A DNA stretch of 5,195 bases from Anaerolineaceae bacterium (GTDB taxonomy: Bacteria > Chloroflexota > Anaerolineae > Anaerolineales > Anaerolineaceae). The DNA lies in contig WOZB01000288.1 in the NCBI GenBank assembly GCA_011620445.1, positions 1-5,195 of the forward strand, in the 5' to 3' direction. Below the pieces are notes generated by a model that was not told the DNA's origin, ran no database searches, and was given only the letters and a program-made list of their open reading frames with translations. Each line of letters starts with the position of its first letter. Positions within the stretch are counted from its first letter, which is position 1. The translations under genes were made by a program, and so were the position numbers. This document shows positions 1 through 5,195 of this stretch, in pieces.

Positions 1-783
1 TTTGCGTTTGGCCTGGATTTTGGGCCCGGCTTCAAGCTGGGCGCAAAGGAGGGCCGCGACCAGTTCAGAGGGCAGATAACTTGAGCCGATATCCACCCAG
101 GTGTATTTATCCACCTGGCCACGGAAGAAGCGGCTGCGGTTGGTGCCTTTTTCCCGGATAATTTCTGCCCGGTCATTATAAATGGGGTTGTTGATCAGTA
201 AAGCGCCGCCTTCCCCGGAGCTTACATTCTTGGTCTCATGGAAGCTTTGGGTGGCCAAGGCACCAAAAGTGCCCAGATTCTTGCCTTTGTACTTGGCAAA
301 AAGACCGTGGGCATTATCCTCGACCACGGGAATATCATGCTTAAGCGCCACCTTACTGATGACGTCCATCTCACAGCCAACGCCGGCGTAATGCACAATA
401 AAGATGGCTTTGGTACGCGGCGTGATCAGGGCCTCCAGCTTCTCTTCATCAAGGTTAAGGGTGTCAGGTCGGATGTCGATAAAGATTGGTTTGGCACCGC
501 GCAAAACGAAGGCATTTACTGTCGAGACGAAAGTAAAGGAAGGCACTATGACCTCATCGCCCGGTTTGAGATCCAACAGGATGGCTGCCATTTCCAGAGC
601 ATGGGTGCAATTGGTGGTGAGCAGGGCTTTGGGGGCAGCAGTAATTTCTTGAATGAGGGCATGGCAGCGTTTGGTGAAGGGGCCGTCACCAGAAAGGTGG
701 CCGGATTTTAGCGCCTCGCTGACGTAAGCTTCAGATTCTGGGATGTAAGCAGGTTTGTTAAAGGGAATTAGATAAGGGATCAT
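1..783 (-). CDS. wecE: dTDP-4-amino-4,6-dideoxygalactose transaminase (WecE/RffA-like), 3' end outside window
   Basis: A PLP enzyme of the DegT/DnrJ/EryC1/StrS family that aminates dTDP-4-keto-6-deoxy-D-glucose to dTDP-4-amino-4,6-dideoxy-D-galactose (dTDP-Fuc4N), with glutamate as the usual amino donor; cytoplasmic. I translated 261 codons from the ATG at 783; the frame is open to base 1. The E. coli enzyme has about 376 residues, so roughly 115 should lie beyond the edge. Similarity to E. coli WecE (from memory) is extensive: IPFNKP near residue 6, GDGPFTKRC near 32, FVSTVNAFVLRGAK near 85, HYAGVGCEMD at 131-140, VVEDNAHG with the likely PLP-nitrogen-binding Asp156, SFHETKN with the likely Schiff-base Lys185, and FFRGQVDKYTW then DIGSSYL near 219-237. 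Those last segments are typical of WecE rather than ArnB or other sugar transaminases. It starts 10 bases after wecD; a GAGG at 792-795 overlapping the wecD stop gives an 8-base spacing. Family call is firm; the exact sugar is inferred. Confidence 0.93.
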   Translation of the reverse strand, partial: MIPYLIPFNKPAYIPESEAYVSEALKSGHLSGDGPFTKRCHALIQEITAAPKALLTTNCTHALEMAAILLDLKPGDEVIVPSFTFVSTVNAFVLRGAKPIFIDIRPDTLNLDEEKLEALITPRTKAIFIVHYAGVGCEMDVISKVALKHDIPVVEDNAHGLFAKYKGKNLGTFGALATQSFHETKNVSSGEGGALLINNPIYNDRAEIIREKGTNRSRFFRGQVDKYTWVDIGSSYLPSELVAALLCAQLEAGPKIQAKRK

Positions 784-791
784 TTTTGCGG

Positions 792-795
792 CCTC
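792..795 (-). promoter_or_regulatory. Ribosome-binding site of wecE overlapping the wecD stop
   Basis: GAGG on the coding strand shares bases with the TGA stop of wecD and lies 8 bases before the ATG at 783. This supports that start over downstream options and suggests that ribosomes ending on wecD can reinitiate on wecE. Confidence 0.5.
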
Positions 796-1525
796 ATTCG
801 TACCATTTATGGAACCAAGTTTGGATAGATTTTATTCTAAACCCACATTTTTCGTAGAGTTGGATGGCTCTTGTGTTGCGACCCTGGGTGACCACTTCTA
901 CCTGGGTGCAGCCTTCGGCTTGCATGATTTGTAAACTGTGGTTGGTCAACAGGGTGCCTATGCCCTTCCCCTGGCATTCCTTGGCAAAGCCTACCAACCC
1001 GATAACGGCAGTATTTCTCTCAACTTTAGTATAAGAAACGTAGCCCAGGGCTTTACCTTCAGGTTTGTACGTGAAGACTTTGTGGTTCGGGTCGGTAACC
1101 AAATTTTCTATCCAGGTTGCGTAAAGCTCGTCGCATTTTAAGCGCTCGAAATGGGGGTCAGCATAAAAACGAGAATCAACATGGTTGTGGGCCGCAATTG
1201 CCCGAAGGTCGGGAATGTCTGCAGAGGAGGCCAAGCAAATTGAGTCACTTTGGGACACGGGCAATTCCATATTATCGATTTTAGAAAGAAGCGTTACCCG
1301 CAGGTCGACAAGTTGAAACCCATTGCTCTGGGCCGGCCAGAGTGCCGGCCCGCCTGAGTCGGAACTCAGGAAATAAAGGCAGTCGATTTGTTCTGCCAGG
1401 CACCAGGCATCCAGGCTATGGATATCTTGAGCCTGCAGGGCGGAGGGTAAGACCCTGGCAATACGCCGGCTGAAGAACTCGCTATCCCATGGCAGGAAGC
1501 GAACCAAGCCTTCAATCTCCGTCAT
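794..1525 (-). CDS. wecD: dTDP-Fuc4N N-acetyltransferase (WecD/RffC-like, GNAT family)
   Basis: Predicted to acetylate the 4-amino group of dTDP-4-amino-4,6-dideoxy-D-galactose with acetyl-CoA, giving dTDP-Fuc4NAc; cytoplasmic. The 243-residue product has the two-part layout of WecD. The N-terminal part has LPWDSEFF at 11-18, resembling the E. coli LTWENAFF segment. The C-terminal GNAT fold begins near residue 95 and includes SRFYAD near 118 and YATWIEN near 135, close to the SRF...FYAQWIEN stretch I recall from E. coli WecD. The acetyl-CoA pyrophosphate loop is QGKGIG at 185-190, and AIQLYEKCGF puts Tyr224 at the usual general-acid position. I prefer the ATG at 1525 over the TTG one codon upstream because AAGAAGG at 1531-1537 gives a 5-base spacing. 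The start overlaps the preceding glycosyltransferase by 14 bases. The gene directly downstream makes the expected substrate, which supports the call. Another dTDP-amino-sugar acetyltransferase specificity is possible. Confidence 0.85.
   Translation of the reverse strand: MTEIEGLVRFLPWDSEFFSRRIARVLPSALQAQDIHSLDAWCLAEQIDCLYFLSSDSGGPALWPAQSNGFQLVDLRVTLLSKIDNMELPVSQSDSICLASSADIPDLRAIAAHNHVDSRFYADPHFERLKCDELYATWIENLVTDPNHKVFTYKPEGKALGYVSYTKVERNTAVIGLVGFAKECQGKGIGTLLTNHSLQIMQAEGCTQVEVVTQGRNTRAIQLYEKCGFRIKSIQTWFHKWYE
1330..1351. repeat. Perfect GC-only inverted repeat inside wecD
   Basis: GGGCCGGC and GCCGGCCC form perfect 8-base arms around a 6-base loop (CAGAGT). They lie in the wecD codons for residues about 59-66 (GPALWPAQ), in the N-terminal domain. 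No T run follows in the transcribed direction, so it does not look like an intrinsic terminator. It is notable because its surroundings are of moderate GC. It may simply reflect codon choice, or form an mRNA hairpin. Confidence 0.45.
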
Positions 1526-2465
1526 CAAAGCCTTCTTTAGATTCGACAGTATAGCTGGGTTTGTCCATCAGGCGATAATGCATGCGGGCAATGTACTCAC
1601 CCAGGATTCCCAAGGCGAAAAGCTGAGCACCGGAGAAAATGGCAATCAATGAAGCCGTGAAAGTAAAGCCAGGAACCAAGCCGCCATAGATGAGGTAGCG
1701 AATAAGGGTATAAAGGAGCACTCCGATGCCAAAAAGCGTGAACAGGAAACCGATACCGCTGGAAATGCGCAGCGGCAGGGTGCTGTAACCAGTCATCATG
1801 TTAGTGGCATGCTGCAGCAATGATTTGAAGCTGTAGTTGGATTTGCCAATCGTTCGTGGCCGATGAGGAACTTTAATAACGCCAAACCTGGTGGTTGCCC
1901 AACTAAGAAGAACATCGACGGCCACATTGGAGCCGTTAAAGGCGGCAAAAGCGTCCCGCACTTTCGTGCGAAAACCCCGGAAAGCGCTTACGTTGCGGGC
2001 ACTTTCGGAGTTCATTGTATTTGCCAGGGCAAGTTTGGTGATGACGGAGGCCATGTCGCGGAAGAAGCCATGGGTCTCTTCCTCCGGAGAAGCGTAGACC
2101 ACGTCTAAGCCCTCGTTGAGTTTCTCAAGTATTTGAGGTATGGCAGAAGCTGGATGCTGCAGGTCATCATCCATGGTTATGCAGATCTCGTTTTTTGCCG
2201 CGCGGATACCGCATAGCAGGGCATTGTGCTGGCCGTAATTGCGCATGAGCTTAATGCCACGGACGCGATCAGGATTTTCAGCAACTAATTTTTCAATCAT
2301 CTGCCAGCTTTGATCGCGGCTGCCATCGTTCACCAGAATTATTTCGTAGTTTTGGCCGAGTGGGTCCAAAACGCTTTGGACTTCGGCCACCAAAGCAGCG
2401 AGCGTGCCCTCACTGTTGTAAACGGGAACGATAATAGAAATTGATTCGTGTTGGGGATTATTCAT
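1512..2465 (-). CDS. GT2 polyprenyl-phosphate glycosyltransferase (ArnC/GtrB/DPM1-like)
   Basis: Predicted to transfer a sugar from a nucleotide donor to undecaprenyl phosphate on the cytoplasmic face of the membrane. The 317 residues start with a GT-A catalytic domain: SIIVPVYN near residue 10, VNDGS at 45-49, MRNYGQHNAL at 74-83, and the metal/nucleotide site MDDDLQHP with Asp99 and Asp101. RTIGKSNYSF at 204-213 matches the R-x-x-G-x-S-x-YS segment near the catalytic region of ArnC-type enzymes. Two membrane helices follow (about 236-258 and 268-288), then the conserved GEYIARMHY near 289-297. Length and order match E. coli ArnC (322 residues), and the NYGQH and GEYIxR motifs are shared, but the donor cannot be read from sequence. 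Its start overlaps the GT-C stop (ATGA), with GAGGG at 2469-2473 as ribosome-binding site. The neighbours suggest dTDP-Fuc4NAc as donor; that is inference, so I give no symbol. Confidence 0.9.
   Translation of the reverse strand: MNNPQHESISIIVPVYNSEGTLAALVAEVQSVLDPLGQNYEIILVNDGSRDQSWQMIEKLVAENPDRVRGIKLMRNYGQHNALLCGIRAAKNEICITMDDDLQHPASAIPQILEKLNEGLDVVYASPEEETHGFFRDMASVITKLALANTMNSESARNVSAFRGFRTKVRDAFAAFNGSNVAVDVLLSWATTRFGVIKVPHRPRTIGKSNYSFKSLLQHATNMMTGYSTLPLRISSGIGFLFTLFGIGVLLYTLIRYLIYGGLVPGFTFTASLIAIFSGAQLFALGILGEYIARMHYRLMDKPSYTVESKEGFDDGD
1531..1537 (-). promoter_or_regulatory. Ribosome-binding site that decides the wecD start
   Basis: The coding strand reads AAGAAGG, then CTTTG, then ATG. 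The 5-base spacing fits the ATG at 1525; the TTG at 1528 would leave only 2 bases. The site lies within the last codons of the upstream glycosyltransferase gene. Confidence 0.65.
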
Positions 2466-2473
2466 TTGCCCTC
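2462..2473 (-). promoter_or_regulatory. Coupled stop/start (ATGA) with Shine-Dalgarno between GT-C and GT2 genes
   Basis: GAGGG at 2473-2469 precedes, by 3 bases, an ATG at 2465-2463 that shares bases with the TGA stop of the GT-C gene at 2464-2462. The 4-base ATGA overlap suggests that the two proteins are made together by translational coupling, consistent with a shared lipid-linked sugar intermediate. Confidence 0.7.
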
Positions 2474-4453
2474 ACATTGCCATAGGCGCCATGGCCCACT
2501 AATACTTTCAATGATTTCTGGTTTTTGTGTTGACCAGATCTGGCACAAATTTGTTCTGGTAAAACTGTCAAGATCGCGAAGAGAGGTGCTGATCTCAAGC
2601 GCGGCGGTTGGTTTGCCTGCCATGAGGATAGCCTTGATGAAGGGTAGGTAATCGGCAGGAGAATCAGGTTTCAAGTTTTTCTCATTAACTTCTGCGTAAA
2701 GACGAGCGGTTTCAGGCCAATTGCCTTGCTGGTTGGCGCTCTCCGCTTTCTGAAAGTAATAACACCAAGTTTCTGTGGAAACTTCGCCGAAGTACTTGGC
2801 AGGAAGCCGGACAGGTTCAGAAGGATTTACTTCAATGCGACTTAAGTTAGAAAGCGGGATGATCTCTCTCCAGTTTTCAGCATATCTATCCTCTGCAAAT
2901 GCTGCGGGGTCAAGGTCCGGAGAAATCACCTGCAGACAACCTTTGGTAGGCATGTAGAGAGCAACAGTGTCGGATGAATTTCCTTCAAAAGTTAGGCTGC
3001 GGCCAGAGGCCTTCAGAGTCTTGTTGGCGGAGAAATCCATATCAGGTGTGCGTTCGAGGCTGGCAGTTTGGATGATGTAATAAGGCAAGGGATTGCCTTG
3101 ATGGTTAGGAGCATAAATAGCGTTCAAAGGGGCAGTCAGGGAAAGACCAGAAAAATACTGGGAAAATGGGAAAACTGGTGTAAGTAAGGCTGTATTGGGT
3201 TTTAGTTGTGGAGCTCGCCAAACAAGTTGGCTGAAGAAATTTGTCTGTAATTTCCACGCGTTTGCATATTCTGTGGCAACCAGGAAATTGCTGCCAATAG
3301 AGAGGGAAGCCAAGGTTGACAGAAGAAATATTTTTTGCTTTTCCGTGCGTAATGACCAGTCAATCAGTGCAATAATAAAGAAAGATGCCCCAATGGATAG
3401 TGGAAGCATAAAGCGGTTGGTCGGAAAATCCAGAGTTATCTCAAAACCCGCTGCTATGAAAGGAGCCATTGCTGCAAGTATCAGAAACAGACCAAAAAAA
3501 ATGAAATATCCAGAGATGGGTTCTTTTGGGGAATTTTTATGGATTCTTAAAATCAGCAGGAAAATGAATAAGAGTACAGCACTAAAAATAGATAATATAA
3601 AGGCGTTACGACCAAAATCAAACATCAAAATTCTGCCTGCTTGATACCAAACTTTAAGACAGGCTTCGAAAAGGGTTTGGAAAATATTCACAAATAAGTT
3701 GAGAATTGTGTCTTTGGGGGCAACTTTGAGTTGCTCAAGAAGTCCGATCTTGTAACCAAAGTTGTTGGCATTGAAAACGCGGTAGAAGGTGAAGCCAAAA
3801 AACACCAATGCATAAGGCCAGTAGGTTTTAAGCGTTGACCCAAGACGCTTCCAAAAGCTGGAGGGAGGAATCAACAGGAATAAAATGACTGGCCTGGCAA
3901 AGTCGAGCCCATAAAAATATTCCATTGGTACGAGTCCGATGAACTGACAAAGAACGGCAAGCAGCGTATAGATAATGTAACGTTTAGGCGACTGGATTGC
4001 CTTGACCATGAACACGAACGAGAGGAGGTAGACCACAAAAAGCATATAGGTCTGGCTGTACATGATGACGAAATTATGGAATTGGAAGCCAGGGAAGATG
4101 GCGAAGATTAGGGCAACACCATAATTGAAGAGGCGGCGCATGGGCATAACAAGGTTGAGCAACCACCAGAGAACAAGCGCAGAAAGCCATTTTGAGATTA
4201 GCGCAAAAATCTGCCATCCAAGAATGGAATCTTTGAAGATGGGCATGAAAATAAGGTAGATGTAGGAAAGTAAAGGTCGATCACCCTGGAAGTATTCGAT
4301 GAACCGACTGACCCCAAATGCACGATAAGTGCCGATGATGTACCAATCATCGAGAAAAAATCCAGTTTTATTTATGCGAAGTGCGTACGATAAGCAAATA
4401 ACAATTAAAATGCTTAAGCCTAACGCAATGTTCTGAATAGTTTTCTTTGGCAT
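2462..4453 (-). CDS. GT-C family polytopic glycosyltransferase with C-terminal extracytoplasmic TPR-like domain
   Basis: Likely an integral-membrane glycosyltransferase that uses a polyprenyl-phosphate-linked sugar on the outer face of the cytoplasmic membrane. The 663-residue product begins with a membrane helix (about 9-25) followed by a short loop with FFLDDWYI. The Asp35-Asp36 pair is placed where GT-C enzymes (PMT, ArnT and relatives) keep the catalytic or metal-binding acid. GDRP lies at 57-60. About 11 to 13 hydrophobic helices run to about residue 390. The remaining 270 residues are hydrophilic: a WRAPQLKPNT segment near 412, a region of unknown fold, then TPR-like helices at about 564-629 (AESANQQGNWPETARLY is a typical TPR pattern). 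The ATG at 4453 follows the preceding stop by 6 bases with no strong Shine-Dalgarno, so translation may depend on coupling. It overlaps the GT2 gene by 4 bases, and a GT2 lipid-sugar synthase beside a GT-C transferase is a common functional pair. Acceptor and sugar are unknown; a non-catalytic flippase-like role cannot be excluded. Confidence 0.75.
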   Translation of the reverse strand: MPKKTIQNIALGLSILIVICLSYALRINKTGFFLDDWYIIGTYRAFGVSRFIEYFQGDRPLLSYIYLIFMPIFKDSILGWQIFALISKWLSALVLWWLLNLVMPMRRLFNYGVALIFAIFPGFQFHNFVIMYSQTYMLFVVYLLSFVFMVKAIQSPKRYIIYTLLAVLCQFIGLVPMEYFYGLDFARPVILFLLIPPSSFWKRLGSTLKTYWPYALVFFGFTFYRVFNANNFGYKIGLLEQLKVAPKDTILNLFVNIFQTLFEACLKVWYQAGRILMFDFGRNAFILSIFSAVLLFIFLLILRIHKNSPKEPISGYFIFFGLFLILAAMAPFIAAGFEITLDFPTNRFMLPLSIGASFFIIALIDWSLRTEKQKIFLLSTLASLSIGSNFLVATEYANAWKLQTNFFSQLVWRAPQLKPNTALLTPVFPFSQYFSGLSLTAPLNAIYAPNHQGNPLPYYIIQTASLERTPDMDFSANKTLKASGRSLTFEGNSSDTVALYMPTKGCLQVISPDLDPAAFAEDRYAENWREIIPLSNLSRIEVNPSEPVRLPAKYFGEVSTETWCYYFQKAESANQQGNWPETARLYAEVNEKNLKPDSPADYLPFIKAILMAGKPTAALEISTSLRDLDSFTRTNLCQIWSTQKPEIIESISGPWRLWQCEGK

Positions 4454-4459
4454 CGCAAA

Positions 4460-4648
4460 TTATCTTACCGGTCCTGGATGGATGACATTTATTGCATGAT
4501 AATCAATTCCTGAAAAGACATGGAGGTAGTAAACCGCAAGAGGTAAGTACTTCTTAGCGAACAAAACTTTTCTACTAGAACAGTTATCAATGTCTAAGTT
4601 TCCCAATGCCATTAGGTGAGTTGTAAATAGCAGGAATATTGCCATCAT
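4460..4648 (-). CDS. Hypothetical protein, C-terminal frame of the frameshifted locus
   Basis: A 62-codon frame whose first ATG pair at 4648-4643 overlaps the stop of the preceding frame; a GGTGGA lies 5 bases ahead and could act as a ribosome-binding site. It has a hydrophobic segment at 1-16 with no preceding basic residues, a basic stretch (SSRKVLFAKK near 24-33) and a second hydrophobic segment near 35-56 ending in HPGPVR. The frame stays open upstream of the ATG and reads sensibly back to the T8 run, so the ATG is probably an internal methionine. The end matches the end of the partial gene at 5063-5195 in protein but not in codon choice. That is good evidence that this frame is translated or was until recently. 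It could still be expressed alone through coupling. Function unknown. Confidence 0.55.
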   Translation of the reverse strand: MMAIFLLFTTHLMALGNLDIDNCSSRKVLFAKKYLPLAVYYLHVFSGIDYHAINVIHPGPVR

Positions 4649-4992
4649 AGGCTTCCACCCAAAATCGAGGTGACTCGCGTAGGTCGATTCATTAAAGATA
4701 AAAAAAAGCTCAAAGCAATCATAAAGTTAATCCAGGAAAAAACAATCTCATTTCTGAGTGATTTCAAATTCTTTCCGTTCAGCATTATGAACACTGTTGG
4801 GAAAAGGACAGAAAGGAGTAAGAATAGAAAAAGTAAGAAGTAACTTTTAGTATCGTAAAGTGCGGCAAAATCGCCGACCGTTAATTGTGGAATTGTGGCG
4901 ATTCCAAATGCCACAAGAATGAAAAACACAAACAACAAATTCGTGAAAGGACGGCCACCTAGATATGGTTGTTTTTTATCTGAGGTTTTCAC
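4645..4992 (-). CDS. Hypothetical membrane protein, N-terminal frame of the frameshifted locus
   Basis: As it stands this frame encodes 115 residues from a GTG at 4992; an in-frame TAG four codons upstream leaves no earlier start, and I see no good Shine-Dalgarno. The product has a charged, Lys-rich cytoplasmic N-terminus (MKTSDKKQ) and three strongly hydrophobic stretches at about 18-36, 50-71 and 84-101. The last 18 residues (after residue 97) are polar and Arg-containing and end in ILGGSL; they lie past the T8 run and are probably out of the true frame. It overlaps the next frame by 4 bases (ATGA), which would normally suggest two coupled genes. The paralogy of the downstream frame argues instead for one broken gene. 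No function recognised. Confidence 0.55.
   Translation of the reverse strand: MKTSDKKQPYLGGRPFTNLLFVFFILVAFGIATIPQLTVGDFAALYDTKSYFLLFLFLLLSVLFPTVFIMLNGKNLKSLRNEIVFSWINFMIALSFFLSLMNRPTRVTSILGGSL
4700..4707. repeat. A8/T8 homopolymer at the inferred frameshift
   Basis: Eight consecutive A on the given strand (T8 on the coding strand, after GAGC and before ATC) lie inside the codons for the third hydrophobic segment of the broken membrane protein. A gain of one T, or loss of two, restores one continuous reading frame. Runs of this length are prone to replication slippage, RNA-polymerase slippage and sequencing or assembly error; the sequence alone does not tell these apart. Confidence 0.8.
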
Positions 4993-5025
4993 GTCAAAAT
5001 TCTAACATACACTCTATGGACTGGT

Positions 5026-5054
5026 CCTATATTATGACCGTAAAACACTCACAA
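5026..5054 (-). promoter_or_regulatory. Possible sigma70-type promoter ahead of the frameshifted gene
   Basis: On the coding strand TTGTGA (5054-5049) is followed after 17 bases by TATAGG (5031-5026), in the 70-base spacer between the two paralogs. Each hexamer matches its consensus at 4 of 6 positions and the spacing is ideal. The region is A/T-rich (TCATAATATAG), with overlapping alternative -10 choices TAATAT and CATAAT. Transcription would begin near 5019, giving a leader of about 27 bases before the GTG. A match this loose can occur by chance, and the operon may instead be read through from upstream. Confidence 0.25.
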
Positions 5055-5062
5055 TTGTTGCA

Positions 5063-5195
5063 TTAACGTACGGGGCCGGGATAGACGACGGTAATAATTG
5101 TGTAGACCATCCCTGAGACAAAGTGGAGTGCCAGGAGGCCGCACAGAAGCTTGGTTTTCCAGGCCTGGATAACCAGGCGGTGATAATCGTGTACC
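5063..5195 (-). CDS. Hypothetical membrane protein, C-terminal fragment (5' end outside window)
   Basis: A frame with no start in the window, open from the edge (first full codon at 5194) to a TAA at 5065-5063, giving 43 residues. It begins with a polar, partly basic stretch (VHDYHRLVIQAWKTK), then a hydrophobic helix of about 22 residues, then YPGPVR at the very end. Although short, it is supported by its match to the end of the frameshifted gene downstream: SGxxYxxIxVxxPGPVR is shared without gaps. The shared Pro-Gly-Pro and Arg are encoded by different synonymous codons (CCC GGC CCC ... CGT here, CCA GGA CCG ... AGA there). This marks protein-level conservation between diverged tandem copies. 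I do not recognise the family; a role with the surface glycan genes is only suggested by position. Confidence 0.65.
   Translation of the reverse strand, partial: VHDYHRLVIQAWKTKLLCGLLALHFVSGMVYTIITVVYPGPVR

Larger units (their letters stand above)
4460..4992 (-). pseudogene. Frameshifted gene for a ~177-residue multi-span membrane protein (reconstructed)
   Basis: I read the two overlapping frames here as one gene interrupted at the T8 run (coding strand; A8 on the given strand, 4700-4707). Adding one T joins residue 97 of the first frame to a segment reading FNESTYASHLDFGWKP and then directly into the second frame, giving 177 residues ending at 4460. The joined part uses ordinary codons. The unshifted tail of the first frame uses several less common ones (CGA twice, TTA, CTA). 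Predicted helices are about 18-36, 50-71, 84-101, 116-131 and 150-171. The C-terminus matches that of the partial gene upstream, with 12 identities in the last 21 residues, so the second frame is a true protein end and not chance. I do not recognise the family. The defect could be a sequencing error, a genuine mutation, or a slippage-decoded gene. Confidence 0.7.

Noticed and set aside
238..711. A 157-codon plus-strand open frame opposite wecE
   Set aside because: It is antisense to a gene with family motifs along its whole length, and its translation shows no domain or coherent hydrophobic pattern. It is a shadow of wecE.
1..783. ArnB-type (UDP-Ara4O) or other DegT-family identity for the aminotransferase
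   Set aside because: IPFNKP, FVSTVNAFVLRGAK, HYAGVGCEMD and FFRGQVDKYTW follow WecE closely, and the neighbouring gene is WecD-like, which fits the WecE product.
1330..1351. Inverted repeat as an intrinsic terminator
   Set aside because: It lies inside a coding gene in mid-operon and no T run follows in the direction of transcription.
1526..1528. TTG as the start of the wecD-like gene (one codon longer)
   Set aside because: The Shine-Dalgarno AAGAAGG would be only 2 bases away, while the adjacent ATG at 1525 has a 5-base spacing and is the stronger initiation codon.
3195..3644. A 149-codon plus-strand open frame opposite the GT-C gene
   Set aside because: It mirrors membrane-helix codons of the GT-C gene, and its product is a basic, featureless sequence with no recognisable start context.
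4645..4648. ATGA overlap as proof of two translationally coupled small genes
   Set aside because: The second frame reads as protein upstream of its ATG to the T8 run, and its C-terminus matches that of a larger paralogous gene, so a frameshift explains it better. I keep the two-gene reading as an alternative.
1..5195. tRNA, rRNA, CRISPR array, insertion sequence or attachment site
   Set aside because: I saw no repeated units with spacers, no transposase-like frame, no terminal inverted repeats and no tRNA-like cloverleaf arms; the window is almost wholly occupied by minus-strand coding sequence.

Overview
The window reads as bacterial surface-polysaccharide DNA. Every supportable gene lies on the minus strand, so transcription runs from high to low coordinates. 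The genes are packed tightly, with 4-base ATGA or short overlaps and gaps of 6 to 10 bases, so they look like one operon. Shine-Dalgarno sequences occur ahead of several genes and the code is standard. I cannot fix the phylum. The large GT-C protein, with FxDDW near its N-terminus, a GDRP segment and an extracytoplasmic TPR-like tail, reminds me of proteins from Anaerolineae/Chloroflexota, but that is a weak, memory-based guess. The 177-codon frameshifted locus (4460-4992) and the GT-C gene look richer in A/T than the three genes after them.

Layout in transcription order. (1) 5195-5063 is the C-terminal 43 residues of a membrane protein that continues beyond the window. (2) 5062-4993 is a 70-base spacer with a possible promoter. 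(3) 4992-4460 holds two overlapping reading frames that I interpret as one membrane-protein gene broken by a +/-1 frameshift at an eight-base T run (coding strand). Its C-terminus matches that of gene 1, so the two are tandem paralogs. (4) 4453-2462 is a GT-C-type polytopic glycosyltransferase with a C-terminal soluble TPR-like domain. (5) 2465-1512 is an ArnC/GtrB-like GT2 polyprenyl-phosphate glycosyltransferase. (6) 1525-794 is a WecD-like dTDP-4-amino-4,6-dideoxygalactose N-acetyltransferase. (7) 783-1 is a WecE (RffA)-like dTDP-4-keto-6-deoxyglucose 4-aminotransferase, cut by the window edge.

How they could work together (inference). WecE-like and WecD-like enzymes would make dTDP-4-acetamido-4,6-dideoxy-D-galactose (dTDP-Fuc4NAc) in the cytoplasm. 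The ArnC-like enzyme would move a sugar, possibly Fuc4NAc, onto undecaprenyl phosphate. The GT-C protein would then transfer that sugar, after flipping, to a glycan, lipid or protein outside the membrane. This has the same logic as the Arn pathway (aminotransferase, acyl modification of the amino group, ArnC, ArnT), but with the enterobacterial-common-antigen sugar in place of L-Ara4N. No gene for making dTDP-glucose or its 4,6-dehydratase is visible, and none of the plus-strand open frames looks real.
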